Assembly (NCBI GenBank): GCA_028564705.1 | Contig: JAPXFQ010000385.1 | Location: 1,736,001 to 1,800,000 of the forward strand | Direction: 5' to 3' | DNA from: Apricaphanius iberus | Taxonomy: Eukaryota > Chordata > Actinopteri > Cyprinodontiformes > Aphaniidae | DNA length: 64,000 nucleotides | Shown here: piece after piece, positions 1-11,159 of the stretch | How positions within the stretch are numbered: the stretch's first letter is position 1 | Layout of the letters: the number at the start of each line of letters is the position of its first letter | Notes under the pieces: model-generated | Database searches by the model: none | Told to the model about the DNA's origin: nothing | What the model saw: only the letters and a program-made list of their open reading frames with translations | Program-made: the position numbers and the translations under genes

Positions 1-23
1 TTTCCTGGTTCTGTAACACTCAC

Positions 24-2079
24 CAGGCGTCAGTGTAACACCCCACCACCACGACCAAGGCATGACGGAGTGATGGAAAACGTGGAGAAATGTTATCTGG
101 CTTTGCTTCTTTCTCAGCACAAAAAAGATCTTAGGGGCGAAATAAAAAAGGGAATGCACTCCATTAGTCATGCTCTGTGTTGCACATATGTATTCTTGAT
201 GATTCAAAAAGTGAGGTGGAAGAAATGGGTGAAGGGATGTCCTTACCGTGTCCAGGAGTTCGATGAACTTTGAAAAATAAAACAACCAAGATACTCGGAC
301 CATCTGCAGAAAAGAAGGTGGTTTTCTGGTCATAAATCAATGTTCATTGTTTTTGAATAAAGTAATCTAAAAATATGACATGTAGCCATTATTGTCCTAG
401 TTGATGTCAAATAGGAATGAAAAAAATGAAAGAAAAAAAATCATAAACTCCTTTTGTTATCATCAGAAGCTTTTGAATTTGAAGATTTTATTCTCTAGAA
501 CAATTTGCTCTTAAACTGGGAAACCAAGTTTTCTCAGCATCTCATAAATCTGATCCTTGAGTAATTCAGGTTTAACTGGTGCACTAAACATTAGGCACCC
601 CAGTTTATGTTGTGGAAATGCAAGCTGATCTGTAATGAAAATCAGAATGACTGCCTTGCCCATTTTAGTGCAATCAATAACAGTTATGGATGAATAAATA
701 TTATATATAAAGAGAATAAACAGTAATTTCAATTATGATAGACTATAAATATGTCAGATGGCGGACATGAGCGATTGACCCTGAAGAGTGCCTGCTTATT
801 GTCTGGGTGGAGTAAACCAGTTCTCCAGAAGCAAGGGGAACAGTATGTGGGGGGAGCAGGGCGCGTCATAGTGTTAGTGAGGATAAGAAGTGGTAGTTTA
901 ACAAACTATAATAGTTTCAGCTTTCTGGATTAAGGCCATTCCTCTTTACTAACAAAAGCCATGTTTGCCATTAATTTCATTTAAAATCATTCCTAATGTT
1001 AGCATTTCATCCATTTATCCCAGTCACATTTTTGCCTGACGTATTAAAAACAATATTTTACATTGAAAATCTTCACAAAGCTCAATTTAAGAACTACTTT
1101 GCTGTTTTTCCTCTTTACAGCTTTTAAAATCTTTTGTTTTTTAATGCAAACACATGGCCAAAAAAAGGATCTGTATTTTTACTGTACTATTACTGTCCTG
1201 GTTTCTCATCTTACTACATTTACAAAGCTTGCTTTGCCCCATCCCCCACTTATACATGCTTTTATATTCCCGTTAGACTAGAGTGAAAAAAGAAAAGAAA
1301 ACCCCACATAAACAGCTTGGTCTTAAAAAAAATTTTTGTTAAATAACCTAAAAGTATTTTATTTCATCCATCTACTTATTAAAAATTACCAGAGTTCGTA
1401 TGATATTCAAAAGTTCTTAATTTTTCACCTACATACAATGTTGAAATAAAAAATGTTTTTTTTTTTAATTTGAGACTTTCTTTACACTTCAACATTATCA
1501 GGCATAGTCCTGGGACAACAATGTACTGACTTACCCTGAGAGCCTGTGGGCTGCTGGTGTCATCAACAAGGTCACATTTCCATGTAAAGGTGGTGGCCCA
1601 TCCAGACATCATGAACTGAGTTTGCAAAAACACAGACCCTTTTGTTAAGCAACTGAGCACTTTTATTTGATTCAGCAGATCCTAATTTTCTTCTGCCCTT
1701 TTTTTTTTTTTTACCTCGTAAACTATATAGGCATTCAGAAAAACCATGCTGAGGTTGTAGATGATCATGGGCCGGTTGAGGGCAAAAGGCTTGCGGTTGG
1801 CCATAATGCGCGGGCCGACGTACACACAGAAGAAGACATAGGCCAGGAGGATGCTGGTCATCTGCAAGGGGCTTTGCATCAGAGGGTAATCTCTCACTCT
1901 GGTATCTATAAAATGCCCACATGCCCTTGTTACTTTTTCTATTTGATTGGACACAGAAAAAGATTTAGACACACGTGCGAGAAATCTGTCAAGATAGAAT
2001 TAAGATGCACAAACTTACCTGTTCTGGATATTATGTAGCCATGGAGTTTTGTGACACTTGTAAAAGCTTCCCGGAGCAT
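24..2079 (-). CDS. elovl1: Very-long-chain fatty acid elongase 1 (partial, 3' end off window)
   Basis: ELOVL1-type 3-ketoacyl-CoA synthase, a multipass ER membrane enzyme that elongates saturated and monounsaturated very-long-chain acyl-CoAs. Coding exons, 5' to 3' on the minus strand: 2079-2019 (ATG at 2079, good context GTCACC), 1905-1715, 1615-1535, 303-247 and 129-24; all junctions are GT-AG and phases agree, giving 165 codons of an expected ~320. Recognisable stretches are [33 protein letters not shown], the catalytic histidine box HVFHH (about residues 146-150) and [14 protein letters not shown]. The remaining membrane segments and ER-retention tail lie left of position 1. ELOVL7 is the nearest alternative, but the [11 protein letters not shown] and [12 protein letters not shown] wording fits ELOVL1. 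A teleost a/b paralogue cannot be assigned here. Confidence 0.93.
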
Positions 2080-2111
2080 GGTGACGGCTTGCTTTTTGCC
2101 CAGCCAAATTT
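2080..2111 (-). other. elovl1: elovl1 5' UTR part of first coding exon
   Basis: On the minus strand a good acceptor (GTTTCTCAG) ends at 2112, leaving 32 nt of leader before the ATG at 2079. The leader must therefore continue in an upstream non-coding exon. A candidate is the stretch ending at 2699, where a GTGAGC donor is seen on the minus strand; that exon is a guess. Confidence 0.5.
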
Positions 2112-2699
2112 CTGAGAAACGCATCAAAAAGAGAGAAGGTTCAAAAAGAGAAGGTTCCATTGTCAGGACAGGAAGTGGACCTGATTGTGAGGTTGGCAGG
2201 AAACAAACAGAGCTCTATGCCTGCTTGACTATTGACTGAACAAACAGAAGACAGCTGCTCAGGCTCACCAACTTCCCCCTGCTGTATCTAAAGTGCCTTT
2301 CAATAAACATATGAAGAATGTGGATAAGGAGTTTCTGGTGCAGGTATATCCGCTTCCCTGAATTGTAGGAGTGTTTTGGCAAGTATTATGAAATACCTCA
2401 GCACTTGGTGTAAAGACAATGAAATAGTCATAGCTGACAAAGCAGGTTAAACAGGTGAGGCAAAGGGCTCAGCCCATGTGGCTACCAACAGAATGAGGCG
2501 CTAGGCAGGACCTTAAGAGTTGTTTTAATTCTAAATCAAGTTCATTTTACAACAGGTGAAACTGTTAAACACACAAATACAAACATTCAATTGAAGTGAG
2601 AGTAAGAACAGGTCCTTCTTTTTAAACCACACTCTTTTTTTTCAGAAACACAGAGATGATGAGGATACATTAGTGTAGCTTTTGTGTTTTTAGCTCACC

Positions 2700-2830
2700 T
2701 AAAAACAAGTCTTCAAGTCTCCTGTTCCTGTTGCAGAGAGGAGAAAGGCAGCTGTGAACCCGGAGCGGGTAGCACTCAGTCCAGAGGGTCCAGCAGATCA
2801 GAGGTGAGAGGGATCAGGTGAAAACACCGG
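2700..2830 (-). promoter_or_regulatory. Candidate elovl1 non-coding first exon / promoter area
   Basis: Minus-strand donor AG|GTGAGC lies just below 2700, preceded by a moderately GC-rich stretch without a long ORF. It is the best candidate I see for the missing 5' exon of elovl1. No TATA box is evident. This rests only on a donor match and position. Confidence 0.25.
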
Positions 2831-3772
2831 GTAACTTGTGAGTGAGTGGCAGCCTCCAGCCTTCTTCAGTGTGGAAGTTGTTTCACAAAAAGTAAAGGCA
2901 AAAAAAAATATATCCAAGAGTAGCTGAAAGTGCTCGCAGTTGAGACTCTTTTAAAAAAAAGAAGCCTTGACGAGGAGGCCACCAGAAAAAAAGTGAGTGA
3001 AAGCGGCTGATCTGCTGTGGTGACTGTAGAGCTGCTGTCATCCAGCTCAATTTAAAGCCCCATGGCTCTACTACAGAGTGGCAAGTTTCAGAACCACACC
3101 CTGTTTCAGTGCCATGCTCCACCCTCCTGTCCAGACTGAGCCTGGCTGTGATTGGGCTGCTTCATGAATGGTGATAAAGGGGATGGGGTCACAGAGGTTG
3201 GAAGCTTTGGCTTGAGAAACAAATACCCACAGGGGAATCATCACTTTATCAACAAATGATCTGATCAGAATCTAAAGCGCCCTCTCCAAAAAGGGTTAAA
3301 ATACATGTGCTACATTTTAAAAGACACAGTTGCCATGTAAACCCATGTCTCTAAATCTGTTTCTCTGAAATGAACTGGGTTAAAGGTCCAGTCAAAGGGA
3401 GTCATTTAACGGACCAACGTGACTTTTTGGAGAGCCCATCCCCGGCTGTAGCCTCAGAGGTGGGGTTGCCACCAGACAGGTTCTCCTGCGCCTCTGGTTT
3501 TACCTGTTCCCCAAGCAGCCGAGAAGGGCGTCAGCCATGGATGTTGCTAGAAATATCTTGTGCTGCATGTACCCTGGACACGGAGGTGCACTGGAATGAC
3601 AGGCATGTGTGCACGAGAGGGTAGGAGGGACGGAGGGATGAAAGTTTGGAGAATTAAAGGAATGCTTATTTACATACTGTGCGGCACGTGATTGCGGCGT
3701 CACTGACTGCAAGCATAAAAGGCCCTATTCTGCTTTGTTTGAAGAAAATTTTGCAGAATAAATGCTATTAGT

Positions 3773-3838
3773 ACACACACACACACACACCCACACGTAT
3801 GTGTGGGTGTGTGTGTGTGTGTTTGCGTGTGTGTGTGT
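3773..3838. repeat. (CA)n/(TG)n microsatellite forming a palindrome
   Basis: A CA tract runs straight into a TG tract through CCCACAC-GTAT-GTGTGGG, so the two arms (about 3773-3796 and 3801-3822) are inverted copies of each other. Confidence 0.9.
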
Positions 3839-3879
3839 TTGGAAACACCTCATTCAATGCATTTTCTGTATTTTCATGA

Positions 3880-4320
3880 CTACATTGTAGATTCACAATT
3901 AAGGGCATCGAAACTATAAATGAACACATGATGTATGGAATTACTGTATGTACTTAAACAAAAAGGGTGAAATAACTGAATACATGTGTTATATTTTAGA
4001 TTCCTCAAAGTAGCCACCCTTTGCTCTGATTACTGCTTTGCATTCTCTTGAGCTTCAAGAGGTAGTCACCCGAAATGGTTTTCCAACAGTCTTGAAGGAG
4101 TTCCCAGAGATGCTTAGTACTTGTTGGCCCTTTTGCCTTCACTCTGCGGTTCAGCTCACCAGACAAAGTCTGAAGGTCGAGGTGGAGGAAGAACTCTCCA
4201 ATTCTTGGCATATTGAACTGTTTTTGTGTCAGGAGTTTGGTTGTTGGCACAGCATGACCTGTGATCCAATCCTGAGAAGACTGTTCGAAACCAAAACATT
4301 TTCCCAAACCATTCATTTTA
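3880..4320 (-). mobile_element. Tc1-like transposon remnant (transposase 3' part)
   Basis: On the minus strand, residues such as NRRVKAKGPTSTKHLWELL and QDCWKTISGDYLLKL match the C-terminal part of the Tc1-like transposase family found nearly whole at 27128-28600. The flanking non-coding DNA (TGATTACTGCTTTGCATTC, GTAGATTCACAATTAAGG) matches that element's subterminal repeat. The reading frame breaks and no intact terminal repeat is seen, so this is a dead, truncated copy. Confidence 0.8.
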
Positions 4321-5409
4321 ACAGGTAGTGCTACTTATAAAGTACATGGCCAACTTCTGACTAAAATAATAAAAATAAAGAAATCTCTCCAAAAATCACT
4401 CTCTTTCATTTAGCAAATATAAATAATTTTCGTTATTAACTAACCAGAAATAGAAAAACTGTTTCCTTCTGAACAAACAGCTCTTTGCATGATTCTTTAG
4501 TATTTCTCTTATCCATTATACTTCCCTTCCAAGAAGCCAGACTTCTGTGTCGTCTTTTAAACTGTATCTTCAAGCGGCTTTAAAAGGACACATAGTGTTT
4601 TTTTTACTTTAATTGGGAATTTTAATTGGGAAATTTGGGAACTTTGGCTACATACCCAAGTAAAATTGACCTTGGGGAAGCCTATGAAAGAATGTCCCCG
4701 GATCCTTGACAAGTCGACTCTTCACTGCTTTAACTCTCAGTCTCATTCAAAATGTTGGTTTCACTCACGTTTGAATGAACAGGGAGGATTGAGGAACTTT
4801 ACATTGATAATAATGTACAAGCGAAGCTTAATTTCCACAGCACTTCTGTTAATTTGTGGGGTCTAATTGAATATTCCTTATGTAATTAGGATTTAATTGC
4901 TTACTGCATCTAGGACAGTAGGTTCTAGATGCAGGCAAGCCTGTTGTTCTAGTTTAATGCTTCTGATAGAGATGTGTCAGATTTCCGGGCAACAGATATC
5001 AGAGTAGCAAGAAATCTACTGGATATTCTGGCCGTGAGGTAATGCTTCATGCCTAACCATCAGACTGGCACGGACTGGTTCTTCAAGAGGCGTTGTATGT
5101 GTTCCTGAATTCAATGATAATGTCTCATTTCCTGTACTCCACGAGAAGCTGGTCATAGGCTGACCTCTGAAAAAAAAAAAAAAAACTTGTGTCACACACT
5201 CTTCAGTGCAGTATTTCAAAATATAAAACTAAACAAACCTAAAGAGCATTACCATCTACTAATCTGGAACAGTTTGCCAAGAGAGTTTCTGGCCTGTACA
5301 GGATTTCCTTTGTTTTCACGCCTGAAGAAATGTCTGTTTTAACAACAATATTGTACATATGAGGCATGAATGAGACCCCGATCATGAGGTTAGACTTTTA
5401 TCTAGAGTT

Positions 5410-5700
5410 GTACTATGTGTGCTGAGGTTGTGTGTGCATGTGGAGCTGGGGTGCCTGGGGTTTGTCCTTGGGGCTGTTGTCCTGGTGGTTTTCTGTGTTT
5501 CTGCTGCTTTGACGCCGTGTCTCAGGTTGAGTTGCCCGGCAGCTTGTTGCTCTCTACACGGTCGGCCATTGTTTTGGGCGGGCTAAGCACGGGAGTGCCT
5601 GCACCTGTTGGCCCTTGGGGACTTGAATGGGACACCCCTAATAGATAGATAGGTAACCTTTATTAGTCCCACAACTGGGGAATTTGTCTAAAATAAAAGG
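5410..5700. repeat. GC-rich interspersed repeat-like segment with GATA tail
   Basis: A GC-rich island in AT-rich surroundings ends in (GATA)n followed by an ACCTTTATTAGTCCCACAA-like tail of a kind common in fish genomes. Probably the end of a retroelement; the class is not assignable by eye. The 77-codon ORF inside it has no recognisable family. Confidence 0.4.
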
Positions 5701-8700
5701 TATATATTCAATTCCATTTTTTTATAACCTCACTATGTCATCATCAACCTGCCCAGGGACTGCAGGTTGAAATGAACATTCATGCTATTGCCTGGCACCA
5801 AGCATCTGTCTTGACTTTTTCTTTGTCAATATGACTTTGTGCATCTCCCTGTTCAAATAAATTCATATAAAAAAAGAGATGGACAAGAAGGCTGGGGAGG
5901 ACGTGGTAGACCAGTAATTGCTAAATACTTTGTTTAATCAGAAGGGTCGGTGGGAATACGGGAATACGCTTTCTTCCTTGGTCTCTACTTTGTTATATGA
6001 AGAGCCATGATTATAATTTTTGTTTGCTACAATAGGTGTCTATCATGACATGATCCTTTGGCTCGGTAAAAATGAAATGCGATAATGCAAGCTTTTTTTG
6101 AAACGCATGTTAAAGAACCGGTCGGGGGAAAATGCTGGCATAGTAGACCTGGGGAAGAATGTGCAAAAAAACAAGCTGAGAACAATGAACGTTTTTGCAG
6201 CCTTGTTGCTGGGAGAGTTTTTGAATGGATTATTTACTGATAAGAATGTATGGTACTGACAAAACATAAAGTTTAATTAATTTTTTTTTTAGAGTTGTAA
6301 AAAAAATGTATCTTGTGTTTAAAGAAATCGAATTAAAAAAACAAACAAATTACGAGACAAAACATTATTTGTTCGTCTTGTGACCGCTTTGTGTTAATTT
6401 AAGACAAGGTTTTCAGACTGCAGAACCATGTACCCAAAACCACCAAAACAGAGTTGCATTCAACCCAACAGCCCTTAACAATGACTGGATGTAGTCCTCG
6501 AGACATGCTTGTTGTTCCCAATTAGCTCCTCTGTGAAAAATTAGACTGAATGGTTGCACCTCAAACAAACAAAAAATTTAATGAACACACAGATATGTCG
6601 ATGTGCATTTGAACATGTGTCTCTTAGCATGTTAGTTTATGAAACCCCTGTTATCTAACTTCACGTTCACATGGACAACATGCCTCATAAATAAACTGGT
6701 GACACTGTCATCCGTGGAATGTGTCCCTCAGTGGTGTTTTTTTGTGTGTGTGTGTTTTTTTTTGTGCTGTTGTTGCATAATAAGGTATAATGTTGTGCAG
6801 TCCATTGTTAGGAAATGCTGCAGTTTTTGCCATGTTGAGTTATCGCTTGTTTGCAGCTATTCAGACTTAAAGAGCTTAAGCATTTATTTATTTAATTCAC
6901 AGGACACATAAACTAATCAAAAAGACATCTGCACAGGAAATAATTTAGGAAAATTCTGAATTTCCCCCAAAATTTGCTTATTTGGTTATTTTGCATTCTT
7001 ATTATTTTTCAAATGAATTTGCTATAGTAAATATGCCACAACTTCAAAGGAAAAGACTAGTATTTCGACTTTTTTTAGAATGTGAGTGGATTATTTCATA
7101 TATACATAAGGATTCACACCCTCTATCTCTTGGAACTATGCGTTGGTACAAAGCTGCAGCAGTCCTTGAACTGATTACACAGTCTGAGCATCCCAGTCTG
7201 CAGCACTCATACAATTTATACTCAGTTTTTTAATTATGACAACTTCTTTTTTCCATATATAAGATATTATTTATTTATTATTTTCAAATATTTACTATAG
7301 TAAAACTTAATTTGTTTCTCAGAATTAAGTGACTGTAGTCATTAAGCAACAAAGTGGTATGCAGCATTATTAGGCAACATCATAACTAAGATTTTTTTCC
7401 CAAACCAACTTGTTTTTACTCACTTGTATAACAAAGGAGAAACACCAGCAAATGATTGTATAACATGTTTTGTGTTCTTTCCCTGTTCTTGAGAATATTT
7501 AGCACCTAGTACTTTTTATGGTTCTGAACCCATATATTCTTTCATGAAGGATTTAAAGTTTCCGGTTCTGTTCCTGACAGCAAATACACACACAAATGTA
7601 TATTTTGTATTTGTGTTTGCCGTCAGGAAATAACCAGAAACAAACACCTGTATGTGTAATTTTATGTTCTCCTGAAAAGCTCCAGATATTTTTTTGTTTT
7701 TGTTTTACCACTTTTTAACTCATTGTCTTTCTCAAAACTTTCACAAATCTCACAAGAATTTCTTGACCCGAAGCTGAAACTTTAATGTTTTGTGCTGATT
7801 CCGCCATGCTTGTGAACATTGACCGCCTTGAACTTCCAGACAGTCCAAACCGGCAATCGTCCTGGGAATATTAACTTCATGGTAGTTCCTTTATTAGGTA
7901 CCCACTTCAGCATCTTTCGTCAGTATTTTTGGTTATTGAATTGCATTTAAATGTGTATAGTTTTTGACCACACATACAGTATGTGTTAAATCTGTTTTAA
8001 GGCCACATTAAATCAAAGCAATATAGTTATTTCTTACCTGTGAAACAGTGAATTTACAACAATCACTTACCAAACATCTGTGTGCACATTGTGCATGAAC
8101 GTTATTCACAAGGTTAATCAAGTTCACTTTCAATTGCCTGCTGCAGTCCTGTCTTTGTGTGATATATAAGGTACAATGGAAAGAAGTACAATAAGAAAGA
8201 AAACTGCTTTTAAAATGAGAATATTTAAGCAACAGAAAATATTATCAAGGCTCGAGGAGAACTCTTGGCCAGAACTCCGCAAAAATAGTCACAGAAAGGG
8301 CCTTTTACGCAATTTTCTCACTTGAGTTTGAAAATAAACAAAAGAGAAGGTGCAAACTTGTTGAAATAACTTCAGCCTGACATGCCGTAACAATGGCTGT
8401 GATAATCAGAACACTGTAACTTACTCATAAAGTTCTGAGCACAATTAAAAAAAGCCAGACTTAGTTTTTTCAGCTTGTTTTCACAGTGGAAAATCGATCA
8501 AAGAAAACAAAAAAAGTTGGAAAGAACTGAGTCTGTAACATGCCAAAATCTGGAAACTTTATAAAAGACTAGAAGAATTCTGGGAAGTTTCCGTGCACTG
8601 TATCTGAAAATCTGTTTTTTTCATCTTAACTTATAAATGTAAACAAAACACACGGGAGTAAAAAAGGGGAGCGGCTTTCTTCATCGTTAAATGTTCTCCT

Positions 8701-9581
8701 TTGAAGAAGATCATTCTGAAACTGCCCTGGTGACATGGTAATTAGAGACATGGTAGTTTACCAGGATGGAAAAAAACTAGAGAACCCTGCCGAATAACGC
8801 AGGTGTGTTGGTGAGTTTGACTGGGTTTTTTTAATTTTCATTTAGGATTATTTGCATAAAATATAGCCTCTTAACATCTTGGGAGCAATAGAGCAACATT
8901 TAGAAACAAAGGGAAGTTTTGTTTGAAGAATATTTCCCTGGAATGATTTTATGCACAAGATTATTTAAAAATGTTCAATTACTTATTTTTTTCATCTAAT
9001 AATAATAAAATGTTGTATGGTAAAGTTGCATAAGAAACAATCAGCACTAGCATTTTAAATTTAATTCAGTTTAGTAGTTGTACCTGACCATTTACAGCAC
9101 AATTGGCTTGTTGTTCATTGAACTATCAGACAACAACTTGGGAGTTGTTTAGGTAGCAAGAAGGCTCTCTCTGGGACTGAGCAAGTTTTGTGATAGCAGT
9201 AAAACCAAAATTAGCAAGAAAAATCAATCATGAATTCTGAATATTTTAATTCAACCAATGACAAAGGTTTTCTTTTCTTTTTTTTCAGGACACACCATAC
9301 ACACTTTTCAAATACATTCAAATTAATCACTGCTTATGTATCCCGGTGTCTTCTCCTTCAAATGAAAGAATGAAAAAAAAGTATTTTATTAAAAGGTGCC
9401 TATAAAAAAAAACTACTTCAAGGTTACGGTCAAAATTTTTTCTTTTTTGGCTGTTATGTTAACACACAACAGTTATCCATCCCTAAGTATGCACCATTTT
9501 AATGCTCCTGTAACAGCAATTCTCCAGTAACTTGTCAGACTTGGGGGCTTCACAATCTAATCAAATTTGTTAAAAATGACC

Positions 9582-9582
<1 letters not shown>

Positions 9583-9632
<50 letters not shown>

Positions 9633-9634
9633 AA
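9583..9634. repeat. (GAAA)n microsatellite
   Basis: About 13 tandem copies of GAAA, uninterrupted. Confidence 0.97.
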
Positions 9635-10026
9635 ATGCTACAGTTTAATTGAATTTTGTTGGAACCCCTCAATCTCCTTGTATTTAAGTACAAAAATCTT
9701 TCCTATTTATTTATTCATTCATAGATTTATCTGAATAAAATTTTTAGCTATGATTTTTAACAATTAAACATCACAAGTTGAACTGCACAAAAAAAGGAAC
9801 AACAACGCCACTTAGTGGATGAAAATAAAAAATAACACAAATCTGGCGGATGTTGATGTCAACAGCAATATTGTTTTGTAAACTCTTTAAATGTTATGGA
9901 TGGTGTGTAGAAGAGCATCAGAAATTAAAAGACGGGCGGATTGTTATATGGCAAAAAAAGAAAATAATTCTAGTTTCGCCAGTAAAAGTGTCAGTAAGTA
10001 GTATTTCTTTAAATCACGAGCCTAAT

Positions 10027-10107
10027 AAACAACAACAACAACAACAACTAGTAATAATAATAAAAATAAAAATAATAATAATAATAATAATGATAATAAT
10101 AATAGTA
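10027..10107. repeat. (CAA)n then (TAA)n microsatellite
   Basis: Tandem CAA units followed by imperfect TAA units, about 330 bp upstream of the bok leader region. It creates spurious poly-Leu/poly-Val and poly-Ile/poly-Gln reading frames. Confidence 0.95.
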
Positions 10108-10440
10108 GGGTGAGATTAGACACGCCCTTCATAATCTGCACAAACTGCACCCTTTGTGCCTTTGTAATGCTTAAAAACCTTTTTTTTTTGATGACAGAAA
10201 AAACTTGGAAGCGGGACTGGAGAACTTCAATCTTTTGTGCGCACTCATCAAGCCGCTGTTTAATCCGCCCAGCTTTGTGAATGAAAGTAGATGCGCTTGA
10301 TTTAAGTCTATGCTGCTGCCGGAGTGGAAGACACAAGGGGAGGCGGGCAGCCCGTTTTCTGCAGACAGTAAAAGCAGCGCTCTTATGGGTCGCCAATGGG
10401 AAGGTGGAACAACAGGTAGGCGTCAACTGACGACGGCTCC

Positions 10441-10674
10441 TAAACTAGTCAGTTCTGTGCGCGGAAACAACTAGACTCAGCCACAAGTGAGAACCGGACC
10501 CGAACTTCACTCATTGGGGGACAGTTAATCAGAATCAATATAGGAGGTTTCCACCCCTACAGCAGAGTGTTTACTGGTGGAGAGACGTTCAAGAGATCCG
10601 AACTGAAAGGGTTCTCCCTCCCAATCCCCCAGATCCAGTCATATCAGGACATATCGGTGCATGAAATACTGATG
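10441..10674 (+). promoter_or_regulatory. bok: bok promoter-proximal region and putative non-coding exon 1
   Basis: A relatively GC-rich stretch ends in a strong donor, GATG|GTAAGAGAG, at 10674/10675. The next acceptor (CCACACAG) ends at 11033 just ahead of the bok start exon. This fits a 5' UTR exon; its 5' boundary is not defined by sequence. Two ATGs sit at its 3' end (see findings). Confidence 0.5.
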
Positions 10675-11159
10675 GTAAGAGAGACTCTTTCAACTGCAGT
10701 TTTTTTCTCCCCCCGTTTTTTCTTGAACGTTACTTAGGGTTAATGTTTGCACCGACACTCCAAGTCAGCCTTGCTCTGTTTCTGAACGGTATCATGTGTT
10801 ATCACTGTTAGTTGTTGCATAATGCAAAAAGTGTTGCAATATCTTGACTATCGCACCGTGTGACTCACAATAACGCCTCCATCATATTCTTATGTAAGTT
10901 TCTGCTTCCTTTTAGATCCTGAATGTATGAATACATTCACATTATTTTAAGTAAAAAAAATAATATTTTAATATAACTCAGATTTATTTATGTATTACCT
11001 TTCTGATAAGCTCATTCTTATCTATCCACACAGAAGCTGTTTTGTCCTCATCCCTGAACTTGGCTCCCCCTCTGGGAGGAAAACCAGGACACTCTTGATT
11101 ACACAGCTGATCCCCGAGAGGTCAGACTCTCACTGATCCAGATCCCTCTACAAGGAGAC

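Larger units (their letters stand above)
2112..10440. other. Intergenic spacer elovl1-bok
   Basis: Divergent spacer between elovl1 (-) and bok (+). It is AT-rich with no supportable coding exon on either strand. It holds a Tc1 transposase remnant (3880-4320), a CA/TG palindrome (3773-3822), a GC-rich repeat-like segment with a GATA tail (5410-5690), a GAAA microsatellite (9583-9634) and CAA/TAA repeats (10027-10107). The rest shows only random short ORFs and poly-A/T runs. Both promoters must lie at its ends. Confidence 0.7.

Noticed and set aside
5415..5648. Cys/Gly-rich 77-codon ORF
   Set aside because: Lies in a GC-rich repeat-like segment; no splice signals or family match.
10022..10426. 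134-codon minus-strand ORF upstream of bok
   Set aside because: Its second half is poly-Leu/poly-Val made by the TAA/CAA microsatellite; the first half has no family resemblance.
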